NCBI GenBank assembly: GCA_009783025.1
Contig: WRHY01000001.1
Location: 310,001 to 374,000, forward strand
Reading direction: 5' to 3'
Length of the DNA stretch: 64,000 nt
Source of the DNA: Desulfovibrionaceae bacterium
GTDB taxonomy: Bacteria; Desulfobacterota; Desulfovibrionia; Desulfovibrionales; Desulfovibrionaceae
This document shows positions 16,881 to 26,333 of this stretch, in pieces (the stretch's first letter is position 1; each line of letters begins with the position of its first letter). Position numbers and translations under genes: made by a program. Under the pieces are notes generated by a model. The model saw only the letters and a program-made list of their open reading frames with translations, searched no databases and was not told where the DNA came from.

Positions 16881-19718
16881 CTAGCTGCCCGTCTGCAACT
16901 GCCTGAGCACACTGGTGCAGCGCGGGCAGGCATCCGGGAAGGCCGGGTCCGTGCCCAGCTCAGTGCTGTAGATCCAGCAGCGGGCGCATTTTTCGCCCTC
17001 GGCCCTGGCAACGCTGATACGCAGCTCGGCCAGGTCCTGGGCGGTCACGGCGTCTGCCGGAGCTTCGCTCAGATCCTTCAGGCTGAACTGGGACACAATG
17101 AACAGGGCGCGCAGGTCAGTGCCGAGAGCCGTGAGGTCACGGGCCAGCGCCTTGCCCGCGTAAAGAGTGACCGCGGTGTCCAGGCCGTGTCCGACAGCGC
17201 CCTCTTTGCGCAGCGGTTCAATGGCCCTGGTGATTTCGGCGCGCACATCCAGGAGCGTTTGCCAGCGTGCCGATTCTTCCGGCGACATACGCAGGACAGG
17301 CAACTGCTTTTCCTCCAGGGCAAACACCGTGGGCACATTGGGCCGGAGCGTTTCCGGCAGATGGCCGAGCGCTTCCTCAGCCGTGAAGGACAGGACCGGG
17401 GCCATGTCGCCGAGCAGAACGAGCAGAATGCGCCAGAGCGCGGTCTGGGCGCTTCGGCGTTCCACGCTGCCCGGAGCCGAAGCATAGAGGCGGTCTTTCA
17501 GCACATCCAGATAAAAGGCCGAAAGGTCGGTCACGCAAAGGTTGTGCAGGGTGTGAAAAACCTTGTGGAATTCATATTCGGCATAGGCATCCTGCACTTC
17601 CAGGTGCGCCCGGGTGACCACGTCCAGGGCATAACGATCCAACGGGTCCAGGTTGGCCTCGGCCACAGCGTCTGCCGGGCTGAAGTCGTACAGGTTGCCC
17701 AAAAGATAGCGGCAGGTGTTGCGGATGCGGCGGTACGCATCCACCTGGCGGTTCAGGATTTCGTCGGATATGCGCACATCTTCGCGGTAATCCACTGAAG
17801 CTACCCACATGCGCAGGATTTCCGCGCCGTGCTTTTTGATCACCTCTTCCGGCTCAATCCCGTTGCCCAGGGATTTGGACATTTTTTTCCCTTCGCCGTC
17901 CACAACATAGCCGTGGGTCAGCACGGCCTTGTAGGGCGGCACGCCGCGCGTGCCCATGGAGACCAGCAGGGAAGAGTGGAACCAGCCCCGATGCTGGTCC
18001 GAGCCCTCCAGGTACATGTCCGCCGGGAAGCGGCACTCGGGCCGTCTTTCCACCACAGCCGCGAAGCTGGTGCCGGAATCAAACCAGACATCCAGAATGT
18101 CGGTTTCCCGTTTCCAATGACTGCCCCCGCATTTGGCGCAGCGCAGGCCCTGGGGCACGATCTCCTCGAGGGGAGCTTCAAACCAGTAATCGCAGCCCGT
18201 GGGGTGTTTTTCAAAGCGGTCGGCCATATCCTTGTTCCAGGCCGGGTTATGCCAGGCCTCGCCGCAAGACTCGCAGAGCAGGGCCACAATGGGCACGCCC
18301 CAGGTACGCTGGCGGGAAATGCACCAGTCCGGCCGGTTCTCGATCATCTGGTAGATGCGTTCCTCGCCCCAGGCCGGAATCCAGCGCACCTCCTTGCGGA
18401 TGGCATTCAGGGAGCGGCTGCGCAGGTTGTTGGCCTCCATGCCGATGAACCATTGCGTGGTGGCCCGGAAAATGACCGGCTGCTTGCAACGCCAGCAGTG
18501 CGGGTAGGAGTGGCTGATCTTCTGCTCGGTCAGAAGGTTGCCCACTTCCTTGAGTTTGGCGATGACCAGGGGGTTGGCTTCGAAAATGGTGTGCCCGGCA
18601 AAGAACTGCACACTGTCCAGGAAGCGGCCGTCGTCATCCAGGGGTGAGAGGATCTCCAGGTTGTTTTCCAGACCCATCTCATAGTCTTCCCGGCCGTGGC
18701 CCGGAGCGGTGTGCACCGCGCCCGTGCCCGCGTCCAGGGTGACGTGGCCGCCCAGCACCAGGGGCGACTTGCGATCATAAAAGGGGTGATCAGCCACAAT
18801 GCCCTTGAGGTCCGCGCCCTTGACCACGCCGAGGATTTCCGCGTTGACCCAGCCAAAGGTCTTGCGGCAGAGTTCCAGGCGTTCCTCGGCCAGGATGTAG
18901 TAATCCCCTTCCACGCGCACCAGGGCGTAATCAAAGTCCGGGTGCACGGCAACGGCCATGTTGTCCGGCAGGGTCCAGGGGGTGGTGGTCCAGATTACGA
19001 TCCAGGTCTTGCCCGGCTCGGCCTTGGGAAAGAGCTTGCTTATTTTGGGGTCATGTATCGGAAAGCGCACGTATATGGAAGGCGAGGTGTGATCATAGTA
19101 CTCGACCTCAGCCTCGGCCAAGGCTGTATGGCAGGAACAGCACCAGTGAATGGGCTTTTTGCTGCGAGCCACGGACCCGGCGGCCATGAAGTTGCCCAGT
19201 TCGCGCGCCGTGGCCGCTTCGTACTCCGGCGACATGGACAGATAGGGCTTGTCCCAGGTGCCGAGCACGCCCAGGCGCTTGAATTCGGTGCGTTGGATAT
19301 CCATCCATTTGTTCGCGTACTCACGGCAGATCTTGCGCACCACATGCGGGGGCAGGGTCTTTTTCTTTTCCCCCAGTTCGTGTTCCACCTTGAGCTCAAT
19401 GGGCAGGCCGTGACAGTCCCAACCGGGCACGAATTCGGCCGTAAAGCCCTGGATATTACGCGACTTGACAATAATGTCCTTCAAAATTTTATTGAGCGCA
19501 TGCCCCAGATGCAGGTGGCCGTTGGCATAGGGCGGACCGTCGTGCAGCACGAACACGCCGCGCTCGCCGCCGGAAGCGACCATGTGGCTGTATGCCCCGT
19601 TCTGATCCCACTGCTTCACTGTCTCGGGCTCGCGCTGGGACAGATTGGCCTTCATGGGGAAGGAGGTTTGGGGCAGGTTCAGGGTTTTTTTGTAATCGGG
19701 CTTGTCGGCATCGCTCAT
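16881..19718 (-). CDS. ileS: Isoleucine--tRNA ligase
   Basis: Charges tRNA-Ile with editing of valine. It is a 945-residue class I synthetase. Visible are HLHLGHALN (HIGH), the editing-domain block [27 protein letters not shown] (KMSKS) and a C-terminal zinc site (CARCW ... CPRC). The start at 19718 ([20 protein letters not shown]) is the usual IleRS beginning; the longer frame has no support. It is transcribed alone between the ABC ATPase gene and repeat D. Confidence 0.95.
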   Translation of the reverse strand: MSDADKPDYKKTLNLPQTSFPMKANLSQREPETVKQWDQNGAYSHMVASGGERGVFVLHDGPPYANGHLHLGHALNKILKDIIVKSRNIQGFTAEFVPGWDCHGLPIELKVEHELGEKKKTLPPHVVRKICREYANKWMDIQRTEFKRLGVLGTWDKPYLSMSPEYEAATARELGNFMAAGSVARSKKPIHWCCSCHTALAEAEVEYYDHTSPSIYVRFPIHDPKISKLFPKAEPGKTWIVIWTTTPWTLPDNMAVAVHPDFDYALVRVEGDYYILAEERLELCRKTFGWVNAEILGVVKGADLKGIVADHPFYDRKSPLVLGGHVTLDAGTGAVHTAPGHGREDYEMGLENNLEILSPLDDDGRFLDSVQFFAGHTIFEANPLVIAKLKEVGNLLTEQKISHSYPHCWRCKQPVIFRATTQWFIGMEANNLRSRSLNAIRKEVRWIPAWGEERIYQMIENRPDWCISRQRTWGVPIVALLCESCGEAWHNPAWNKDMADRFEKHPTGCDYWFEAPLEEIVPQGLRCAKCGGSHWKRETDILDVWFDSGTSFAAVVERRPECRFPADMYLEGSDQHRGWFHSSLLVSMGTRGVPPYKAVLTHGYVVDGEGKKMSKSLGNGIEPEEVIKKHGAEILRMWVASVDYREDVRISDEILNRQVDAYRRIRNTCRYLLGNLYDFSPADAVAEANLDPLDRYALDVVTRAHLEVQDAYAEYEFHKVFHTLHNLCVTDLSAFYLDVLKDRLYASAPGSVERRSAQTALWRILLVLLGDMAPVLSFTAEEALGHLPETLRPNVPTVFALEEKQLPVLRMSPEESARWQTLLDVRAEITRAIEPLRKEGAVGHGLDTAVTLYAGKALARDLTALGTDLRALFIVSQFSLKDLSEAPADAVTAQDLAELRISVARAEGEKCARCWIYSTELGTDPAFPDACPRCTSVLRQLQTGS

Positions 19719-19843
19719 AAAGGTCAGGCTCCGTGTCCGGCGCGTCTGGCTGCCGGAGAATAAGGAAAGCTGGTGCGAAATCAGGAATTCAGTACCATGT
19801 GGCAATCATAAGGCAAAGTCAAGAGAGCTGAACCGCTGTCGCG

Positions 19844-21418
19844 CTACCCGCGCGGTCCGGCAAATACAACCCTGCCCGCTTCCAGTCTGAGTTCATGGGT
19901 AAAGAGCGAGCCCAAGTCTTGTTCGTGGTGGGAGACGTAAATCAGGGTCGTGCCGTGCATGGCCGCGTCATTTTTCCTACCGGGGGGCGTTACCCCCCGT
20001 TCCCCCCGAGTCCGCGCAGGGCCAAGCCCTGCTGCGTCCTCAAGAGAACGGAAGAAGAGGGTCCGGCTGGACGCATCCAGCCCGGAGCAGGGTTCGTCCA
20101 ACAACAGCAGAGGCGGGCGCGAGGCCAGGGCTCTGGCCAGCAGCACCCTGCGCATGGCGCCGCTGGACAGGGAGAAAAAGGGTAAAGCGGCCATCTGTTC
20201 CAGGCCCAGACGCGTGAGCCAGGCCTTGGCCAAAGCGCGTTCTTCCGGAAGCGGTTCCTCGTACAGACCAATGTGGCCGCGAAGACCGGAAATCACCACC
20301 TCTTCGGCACAGAGATCATAGTCGTAGACATCCTGTAGCCGGTCAGACACATATCCCACGCCCCGGCGCAGCTCCTCCAGGCCGGGACGCGCTTTGCCGC
20401 ACCAGAGCACGCTGCCGCCGTAAGCCGCAAACTCCTCGCCGTACAGCAGGCGCAAAAGCGTGCTCTTGCCGGATCCGTTACGGCCGGACACCACCCAGCG
20501 TTCGCCTTTGCGCACGCTCCAGTCAATGCCATACAGCACCTGTTTGCGTTCGATGAACACGTCCACGTTGGAAAACTGGAACAGTGGTCTGTCCGGCGCA
20601 AAAGGGCAAACTGAGCCACTACCGGAAATCGTCGGGGGGCCGACGGGAGCGTCGTTTTCATTGAACAGGGCCTGCAAAGAAAACAGCGGTTTGTACTCTA
20701 CCTTCCCTGCGTTGATCACAAGAGCCTCTGTGATGCCTTCCGGGATGTCGTCCGGACGGTGCGCGCTGACCAGCACCGTGCTGCCCCGCGCCATGGCCAG
20801 GTTGATGCTGCGGGATACGGCCCGGCGCGCCTGCGCATCCAGGCCGTCAAACGGTTCGTCGAGCAGCAGCAGGGCCGGGCGGTTCATGAGCGCGCGCAGG
20901 ATGAGGGTCAGACGCAACTGGCCTTGCGACATGGCCGGGGCCTCTATGCCCAGCAAATGAGAAGCTCCGGCCTGGGCCGCCAGTTCGGCGGCTTGGTCAT
21001 AGTATGCGGCGGACAGTTCCCCGTAAAGCATGGCCGCGTTGTCCAGGCCGGAGAGCAGGATTTCCTCGCCGCTGATCTTCCAGCCCTGCCGCACGTAGTT
21101 GCGCTGCATGGCCGGGGACACGGTGCGCACGTGCGTGCGGGCGTTCAGGATTGAGCTGTCTTCATATCCATCAAAAGAGAAAAGTATGCGGCCGGGACGC
21201 TCGGGCGGAAGGTTTGGCATGGGCCTGAGTTCGCCTTGCAGCAGACGCAGCAGGGTGGACTTGCCCGAAGCGTTGGGGCCGATCAGGGCCAAGTGCCGCC
21301 CGGCATGAATGGACAAGGAAAGTTCGCGGAAAAAGGGTGTTGCGCCGAATCCGGCGTAGACCCGTTCCAGACGAATGAGAGGCGGAGAAGAGGGAGTGGC
21401 GGAAATGTCGGCGTTCAC
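19844..21418 (-). CDS. Tandem ABC ATPase, ModF-like
   Basis: Two ABC nucleotide-binding domains in one 524-residue soluble chain. Walker A motifs are GPNASGKST and GRNGSGKST. Walker B/D-loop motifs are LLLLDEPFDGLD and LLLLDEPCSGLD. Signature motifs are MSQGQLRL and LSSGAMRR. No membrane domain is present. ModF (E. coli, molybdate locus) is the closest architecture I know; a translation-factor (ABC-F) role is less likely because the usual linker is missing. The GTG at 21418 lies two bases behind the PHP gene stop. Near the C-terminus an extra stretch (AGLGPARTRGERG...) is encoded by a palindromic insert. Confidence 0.75.
   Translation of the reverse strand: MNADISATPSSPPLIRLERVYAGFGATPFFRELSLSIHAGRHLALIGPNASGKSTLLRLLQGELRPMPNLPPERPGRILFSFDGYEDSSILNARTHVRTVSPAMQRNYVRQGWKISGEEILLSGLDNAAMLYGELSAAYYDQAAELAAQAGASHLLGIEAPAMSQGQLRLTLILRALMNRPALLLLDEPFDGLDAQARRAVSRSINLAMARGSTVLVSAHRPDDIPEGITEALVINAGKVEYKPLFSLQALFNENDAPVGPPTISGSGSVCPFAPDRPLFQFSNVDVFIERKQVLYGIDWSVRKGERWVVSGRNGSGKSTLLRLLYGEEFAAYGGSVLWCGKARPGLEELRRGVGYVSDRLQDVYDYDLCAEEVVISGLRGHIGLYEEPLPEERALAKAWLTRLGLEQMAALPFFSLSSGAMRRVLLARALASRPPLLLLDEPCSGLDASSRTLFFRSLEDAAGLGPARTRGERGVTPPGRKNDAAMHGTTLIYVSHHEQDLGSLFTHELRLEAGRVVFAGPRG
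19981..19999. repeat. G+C palindrome inside the ABC ATPase gene
   Basis: CGGGGGG-cgtta-CCCCCCG lies in frame within the second ATP-binding domain, just before the final beta-strand LIYVSHHEQD. It belongs to an extra stretch of roughly 20-25 residues not expected in ABC domains at that place. Confidence 0.55.
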
Positions 21419-21419
21419 A

Positions 21420-22289
21420 TCATAGGGCCGGGGGCACGCTGAAAGGCACGGCGCGCATGCGGCCGCCCTGTACCACCATGCTCTCCGTATACCCGAAGCT
21501 TGCCGCATAGCGGGCCAGTTCAGCGAAAGCATAGCCAGGGGTGTCGGTACAGTGGGCGTCGGAAGCAAAGCTGATGGGCAGTTGCATGGCAGCGGCCAGA
21601 GCCATGATTTTCGGACCCGGATAGATTTCCTTGCAGGGTTTGCGCAGGCCGGCTGAGGAAACCTCCATCAGCATGTGGTTGTCCTTGATCGCCTGCAGGG
21701 CTGTTGTGACTTTGGCAAGAGCGGAGTCGCCCGTAAGCCAGGCATTGAAATCGTCCACGCTGAAGAGCTTGATCAGGTCCGGGTGGGCGGCAATATGGAA
21801 CAGGCCGGTGGCGCACATGGAAGCCAGATCGTCATAGTAGCGGGCATAGACGGCAAAACGCTCCTCCTGGGATAAAACAGCCCAGTCGTCGGCCGTAAAG
21901 TCAAAGCCCCAGGAATCCTGATAATGCAGGCCGCCGATGATATAATCAAAGGGCTGGCGTCGGCATACGTCGGCCAGGTACGCTTCCTTGCCCCGGATAT
22001 AATCCGCCTCAAGCCCGAACAGCACGGTCACGCCTTCATCGATGCCGCGCGCGGCAACGGCCCGTACTTCGTCCACGTATTGATCAAACCGGCTGTTCAG
22101 TTTTCCCTGATAATCCGTGGGATAGATATAGCCTTCGGGCCGGGGAGAGTGTTCGGAAAAGCCGACAATCTTCAGGCCCTTGTCTTTTGCCGCCAGATAC
22201 ATGGCTTCGGTGGAGGCCTGCCCGTGCGAGTGGTGGGTGTGGGTGTGCAGATCAACAATAATGGGCAAAGCGTGCGTGGTCTGGTTCAT
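21420..22289 (-). CDS. PHP-domain phosphoesterase (histidinol-phosphatase-like)
   Basis: A 289-residue PHP metallo-phosphoesterase. The N-terminal VDLHTHTHHSHGQAS holds the first metal ligands, IVGFSEHSPRP the second, and later His residues occur in IIGGLHYQDSWGF, FHIAAHPDLIK and FASDAHCTD. This pattern fits the HisK type of histidinol-phosphatase; other PHP phosphatases cannot be excluded. It sits in a compact minus-strand run after the ComFB-like gene (8-base gap) and two bases before the ABC ATPase start. Confidence 0.82.
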   Translation of the reverse strand: MNQTTHALPIIVDLHTHTHHSHGQASTEAMYLAAKDKGLKIVGFSEHSPRPEGYIYPTDYQGKLNSRFDQYVDEVRAVAARGIDEGVTVLFGLEADYIRGKEAYLADVCRRQPFDYIIGGLHYQDSWGFDFTADDWAVLSQEERFAVYARYYDDLASMCATGLFHIAAHPDLIKLFSVDDFNAWLTGDSALAKVTTALQAIKDNHMLMEVSSAGLRKPCKEIYPGPKIMALAAAMQLPISFASDAHCTDTPGYAFAELARYAASFGYTESMVVQGGRMRAVPFSVPPAL

Positions 22290-22297
22290 GAACCTGG

Positions 22298-22597
22298 TCA
22301 GCCTCGGTCTTTGGGGTTGTTCAGGACCAGGCTGACGGCCTCGGCCACGATCTGGTCTATTTTTTCCTTACGTATCGGATCGCGCAACACGATGGTTCCC
22401 TGCTGGGCGTAACGCGCTTCAAGCTGATTCAGGGCATAGGCGTAAATGTCCTTGACGTCTTCGGACGAAAATTCATTTTCCAGGCCCTTGGCCGTAATGA
22501 TCTCGGTCATGCTTTTGACGACGCGCTGCTCGTTGCGATTGCGCACGTGATACAGATCAACGCCGAACACAACATATTTTTCACGGGTTTTTGGCAT
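22298..22597 (-). CDS. ComFB-family protein (putative c-di-GMP-binding)
   Basis: A 99-residue protein starting MPKTREKYVVFG with ggagg upstream. The block VKDIYAYALNQLEARY matches the ComFB core (DI-AYALN-L---Y), preceded by an RVVKSMTEII helix. ComFB proteins were named for late competence in Bacillus; cyanobacterial members have been reported to bind c-di-GMP. The usual Cys pairs are absent here. It is encoded between mlaA and the PHP gene, an unexpected partner, and the window also carries a GGDEF gene (62117-63043). Confidence 0.7.
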   Translation of the reverse strand: MPKTREKYVVFGVDLYHVRNRNEQRVVKSMTEIITAKGLENEFSSEDVKDIYAYALNQLEARYAQQGTIVLRDPIRKEKIDQIVAEAVSLVLNNPKDRG

Positions 22598-22633
22598 GAT
22601 TCCCTCCATTGACGGCGCGCCGCCGTATACGCT

Positions 22634-23371
22634 CTATTTGGCCAACTTGGCTCGTCTGTACTGTACGTAAGCATCCCGAACCGAACTGTAAGGCTCGATG
22701 GCGGCCCGCTTCAGATTGTCATAGAGATCAAGCACGTCATCCAGGTCGTTGAAAGTGCCCACCGCCTTGGCGCTGAGGCCCAATTCCCAAGGGTGGACAT
22801 AGGTGAGCGGATGCAGAAAGTAGTCGCCCACCGTGCCCACAGTGTCGCGCGCCGTACTCGGACCGAGCAGGGGCCAGACAATGTAAAAACCTTCGCCGAT
22901 TCCCCAGACGCCGAGGGTCTGGCCGAAATCCTCGTCCTCCACTTCCACCACCGGCTTGTGGTGCTTGGCCACGTCAAACAGACCGCCCAGCCCTGCTGTC
23001 GTGTTCAGGATAAAGCGGGACATCTCCACACCGGCCGCCTTGCCGCGTCCCTGCAACAGGTTGTTGGTAAAGCGCGCCGGAAAGGTCAGGTTGTGGAAAA
23101 AGTTTTTGATCCCTCTACGCATGAACGAGGGCGTGATATACTCGTATCCCTTATATGCCGGTCTGGCCACATGTTCAATGAGTGTGTCGTTAAAAGTGAA
23201 TACGGCCCGGTTCCATCTCTCCAGGGGATCGGGAATAACCTGGGATACGGCGTCCAGATAGTCTTCGTCATCATCCGGCAAGGCCCCGTTTGCGGCAAAG
23301 GCTGTTCCGGATTGGAAGAACAGAACAAGGAGCGCGAGGCAAAGGCAGCGCGACAACATCGTATAACTCAT
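22634..23371 (-). CDS. mlaA: MlaA/VacJ outer-membrane lipid asymmetry protein
   Basis: Removes misplaced phospholipids from the outer leaflet of the outer membrane and hands them to MlaC. Family features include DPLERWNRAVFTFNDTL, the RRGIKNFFHNLTFPARFTNN helix, and GFYIVWPLLGPSTARDTVG. The signal sequence ends GTAFAA without a lipobox cysteine, so unlike E. coli MlaA this form seems not to be a lipoprotein. The start overlaps the mlaC stop by four bases (ATGA). Last of five mla genes in one operon. Confidence 0.9.
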   Translation of the reverse strand: MSYTMLSRCLCLALLVLFFQSGTAFAANGALPDDDEDYLDAVSQVIPDPLERWNRAVFTFNDTLIEHVARPAYKGYEYITPSFMRRGIKNFFHNLTFPARFTNNLLQGRGKAAGVEMSRFILNTTAGLGGLFDVAKHHKPVVEVEDEDFGQTLGVWGIGEGFYIVWPLLGPSTARDTVGTVGDYFLHPLTYVHPWELGLSAKAVGTFNDLDDVLDLYDNLKRAAIEPYSSVRDAYVQYRRAKLAK

Positions 23372-24039
23372 GACCGGCTCTGGCGTTTTTTGTTGTTGTC
23401 TTCGCGCGTTTCTTCAGCTTTGGCGCGTACCAGCGTGATCAGTTCCTCAGGGTCGCCTTTTTGCAACACGACCTGGAATTGGGAACGGTAGTTCTGGACC
23501 ATGCCCACACCCTCGATGATGATGTCATAGACCATCCAGCGGCCATCCCCACGCAGCATGCGATAGCTGACCGGCACGGTCTTGTTCTTGATGTTCACTG
23601 TGGTGTCAATTTGAACTTTGTCTCCGGCCGAGCCCACGGGCGTTTCCTTGACATAGGTCACGATCTCGCCGTTGTAACCCTCCAGCGCGCCGAGGTAGCG
23701 TTCGCGCAGGAGGTCTTCAAAGGCGTCCATAAACCGTTTTTTCTGATCCGGACTGAAGTTTTTCCAGTTCGGACCCACCGTGCGCATGGAGAGCTCCTCA
23801 AAGCTGAACAGGGTCAGTATGATGCTCTCCACCTTGGCCTGCATGGCATCGCGGCCTGCCGGGTTCTTCCATTCGGGCTTTTTCAGTTCATCCAGCACCT
23901 GGTTGACGGTGCTCTCAAGCGCCTGATGGGCTTCGGAAGCCGCGTCAGCCTTTGCCTGAGCGAACAGGCAGAGGGAAAGTGCAAAACAAACTGAAAGCAG
24001 GCAGCGCTTCAGTTTGGGGTGATACATCGTGTGTGTCAT
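23368..24039 (-). CDS. mlaC: MlaC periplasmic phospholipid carrier
   Basis: Soluble Ttg2D/MlaC-family lipid shuttle of 223 residues with a signal peptide (LLSVCFALSLCLFAQAKADA). Typical segments are WKNFSPDQKKRFMDAFEDLLRERYLGAL and the C-terminal WMVYDIIIEGVGMVQNYRSQF. The start at 24039 has ggagg 7 bases upstream and overlaps the mlaD stop by four bases (ATGA), so translation is coupled along the operon. Confidence 0.93.
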   Translation of the reverse strand: MTHTMYHPKLKRCLLSVCFALSLCLFAQAKADAASEAHQALESTVNQVLDELKKPEWKNPAGRDAMQAKVESIILTLFSFEELSMRTVGPNWKNFSPDQKKRFMDAFEDLLRERYLGALEGYNGEIVTYVKETPVGSAGDKVQIDTTVNIKNKTVPVSYRMLRGDGRWMVYDIIIEGVGMVQNYRSQFQVVLQKGDPEELITLVRAKAEETREDNNKKRQSRS

Positions 24040-24488
24040 TGCACACCTCCGAATACATATTTGCTGATCAGGGACTCAATGTCGATGGCGGACTGGGTTT
24101 CCTCGATCTCGCCGCCGTCGGCCAAGTGGTTGCCGGAACCGCCGAGCGAGATGCTGATGTATTTGTCGCCTATGAGCCCGCTTGTTTTCACCGCGGCAAT
24201 ACTGTCGTCGCTTAAAGACACGTTCTTTTTTATCTGCATATTGACCTTGGCCGCGTAGTCGCTGCCAAGGCTGATGCCGGTAACCTTGCCCACCTGCACG
24301 CCCGCTATTTCAACGCTGGCTCCGGTTTTCAGGCCGGTGATGGAGGCGAAACGGGCGGTTACAGTATAACCGTCATTGCCGAAAATCTCCATCTTGCCCA
24401 GTTTGACGGTCAGGTAGCCCAGGCAGACCAGGCCGATGAGCACAAATACGCCGACGGAAAATTCAAGAGAATATTTTTTCATGATCAT
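24036..24488 (-). CDS. mlaD: MlaD, MCE-domain lipid-transport protein
   Basis: A 150-residue protein with one N-terminal membrane helix (VGVFVLIGLVCLGYLTVKLG) and a single MCE domain (FASITGLKTGASVEIAGVQVGKV). Family members form a hexameric ring on the MlaE-MlaF transporter and channel phospholipids through the periplasm. It follows mlaF after a 39-base gap and overlaps mlaC. Confidence 0.94.
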   Translation of the reverse strand: MIMKKYSLEFSVGVFVLIGLVCLGYLTVKLGKMEIFGNDGYTVTARFASITGLKTGASVEIAGVQVGKVTGISLGSDYAAKVNMQIKKNVSLSDDSIAAVKTSGLIGDKYISISLGGSGNHLADGGEIEETQSAIDIESLISKYVFGGVQ

Positions 24489-24527
24489 ATTCCATGGTTG
24501 TATACTTACCGCAGAGCCCAGGCTGTG

Positions 24528-25367
24528 CTAGCCCCGGTCCAGCCAGTTGTCGAGAGAGGCATGCATGAGCTTGCGCGTCTCTTCGGAGAGGGTGCGTCTG
24601 GGATCGCGCAGGTCTTCTTCCGGGACCGGCGTGCGGTCCATAAAGCGTCGCAAATAGGGGTCCGCCGAGCTTTCCAGACCTGCCAGGTCTCCCTCGTAAC
24701 CGATGCCGCCGTCGCGGAGCACAATGACATGATCCGCGACGGACTTGACGCTGGCCATGTCATGGCTCACGGACACAATGGTCATGTCCGGGTATTGGCG
24801 CTTCATGTCCAGCAGCAGTTCGTCCATTTGGGCCGCGCTGATCGGATCAAGGCCGGAGGTGGGCTCGTCGCACAGCAGGATGGGCGGATCCGTGACCAGG
24901 GCGCGGGCCAGGCCGGCCCGTTTACGCATGCCGCCGGAAAGCTCCGCGGGGTAATAGTCGGCGAAATCGCCCAGGCCCACCAAAGACAGCTTGTGCACCA
25001 CGATTTCCCGGATAATATGCTTGGGCAGTTTTGTGTGCTCGCTCAGGGGGAGAGCCACGTTCTGGCCCACGCTAAGCTGGCCGAGCAGGGCTCCGTCCTG
25101 AAACAGCACGCCCATGCGACGGCGCAGCATACGGAAATCTCTGCCCGGCAGGGCGAAAATATCTTTGCCTCCGAGCAGAATCTTGCCCGCCATGGGCCGG
25201 GAAAGCCCGATAATATGGCGCAGCATGGTGGATTTGCCCCCGCCCGAGCCGCCCAGAATGACGGAAATTTTGCCTGCGGGCAGGGTTACGCTGACCTGGT
25301 CCAGGACCACGGTGTCCCCGTGGCCCATGCGCACATCTTTGAATTCTATGTTCCACACGCTGGACAT
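24528..25367 (-). CDS. mlaF: MlaF, ATPase of the Mla lipid transporter
   Basis: A 279-residue ABC ATPase: Walker A GGSGGGKSTMLRHI, signature LSGGMRKRAGLARAL, Walker B ILLCDEPTSGLDP, and the H-loop VSHDMAS. The LSGGMRKR signature is typical of the MlaF/Mkl group. It powers MlaE for moving lipid between membranes. It lies six bases behind mlaE, which precedes it here; many proteobacteria have mlaF first. Confidence 0.95.
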   Translation of the reverse strand: MSSVWNIEFKDVRMGHGDTVVLDQVSVTLPAGKISVILGGSGGGKSTMLRHIIGLSRPMAGKILLGGKDIFALPGRDFRMLRRRMGVLFQDGALLGQLSVGQNVALPLSEHTKLPKHIIREIVVHKLSLVGLGDFADYYPAELSGGMRKRAGLARALVTDPPILLCDEPTSGLDPISAAQMDELLLDMKRQYPDMTIVSVSHDMASVKSVADHVIVLRDGGIGYEGDLAGLESSADPYLRRFMDRTPVPEEDLRDPRRTLSEETRKLMHASLDNWLDRG

Positions 25368-25373
25368 GACAGC

Positions 25374-26204
25374 CTACAGCAGGAAGGAGGTGAGCACATA
25401 GTTCGCCACCAGCACAATGACGCAGGACAAAACCACGGCCGAGGTTGTGGCGTTGCCCACGGCTTCCGCGCCCATGCCGTCCCTGCGCAAATGGGCGAAA
25501 TAGCCCTTGTAGCAGGACACGGTCACGACGATGAGGGAAAACACCAGAGCTTTGAGTAGACAGCCGACAACATCGGCCCGCTGCACGCTGCTTATGACCC
25601 CGGAAAAGTACACGCCCTCGTTGATGTTCAGCAGCAGCACGCCCGTGATATAGCCGCCGTAAATGCCCACAACGCAGAAAACCGCGGTCAGCAGAGGAAA
25701 AGCGATCAGGGCCGCGCTGAAACGCGGCGCCACCAGATAGCCCAGGGAGTTGATGTCCATGACTTCCAGGGCGTCGATCTGGTCTGAAATGCGCATCACC
25801 CCGATCTCGGCGGCCATGGCCGAACCGGCCCGGCCCGTGACCATGACGGCCGTGAGCGTGGGCCCAAGTTCGCGGATCAGGCTCAAGGCCACGCCCGGTC
25901 CGAGAAAACCCTCGGAACCGAACTTGCTCAGGGCGTAATAGCCTTGCAGGCCGAGCGTCATGCCCGTGAACAGGCCAATCAGCACGATCAGGAACAGGGA
26001 ACCCGCGCCGATGACGTAAATCTGCCGGAAAACCTTGGGAATCTGGGATGTGGAACTGAACACGCGGGACAGGCCGTGCAGCATGAACAGGGTCATGGCC
26101 CCCATCTCGCTGATCAAGAAGAGGGTAATCCGCCCGACAGAGATTGCCAGGGAACGCAAAAAGCCGGGCGCGGGCTGGCTGGAGATATTGTTGTCGTGCG
26201 TCAT
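25374..26204 (-). CDS. mlaE: MlaE, permease of the Mla lipid transporter
   Basis: A 276-residue inner-membrane permease of the MlaE/YrbE family. Visible is the conserved cytoplasmic coupling stretch RELGPTLTAVMVTGRAGSAMAAEIG, followed by MRISDQIDALEVMDINSLGYLVAPR, with five to six membrane helices. It is the first gene of mlaEFDCA. A 129-base gap separates it from the SPOR gene upstream, where a promoter may lie, though none was convincing. Confidence 0.95.
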   Translation of the reverse strand: MTHDNNISSQPAPGFLRSLAISVGRITLFLISEMGAMTLFMLHGLSRVFSSTSQIPKVFRQIYVIGAGSLFLIVLIGLFTGMTLGLQGYYALSKFGSEGFLGPGVALSLIRELGPTLTAVMVTGRAGSAMAAEIGVMRISDQIDALEVMDINSLGYLVAPRFSAALIAFPLLTAVFCVVGIYGGYITGVLLLNINEGVYFSGVISSVQRADVVGCLLKALVFSLIVVTVSCYKGYFAHLRRDGMGAEAVGNATTSAVVLSCVIVLVANYVLTSFLL

Positions 26205-26333
26205 GGCATGGGTCTTGTCTTCGATACGTATGGGGAGAGCCTTTTTTCCAAAATATCGGCCATCCTTCTAACGTCCTAAGCGGTCAGGCTACATAAGTCA
26301 ATGAGCGCATGTATTCGCAAGGCGTGAGGGGCT

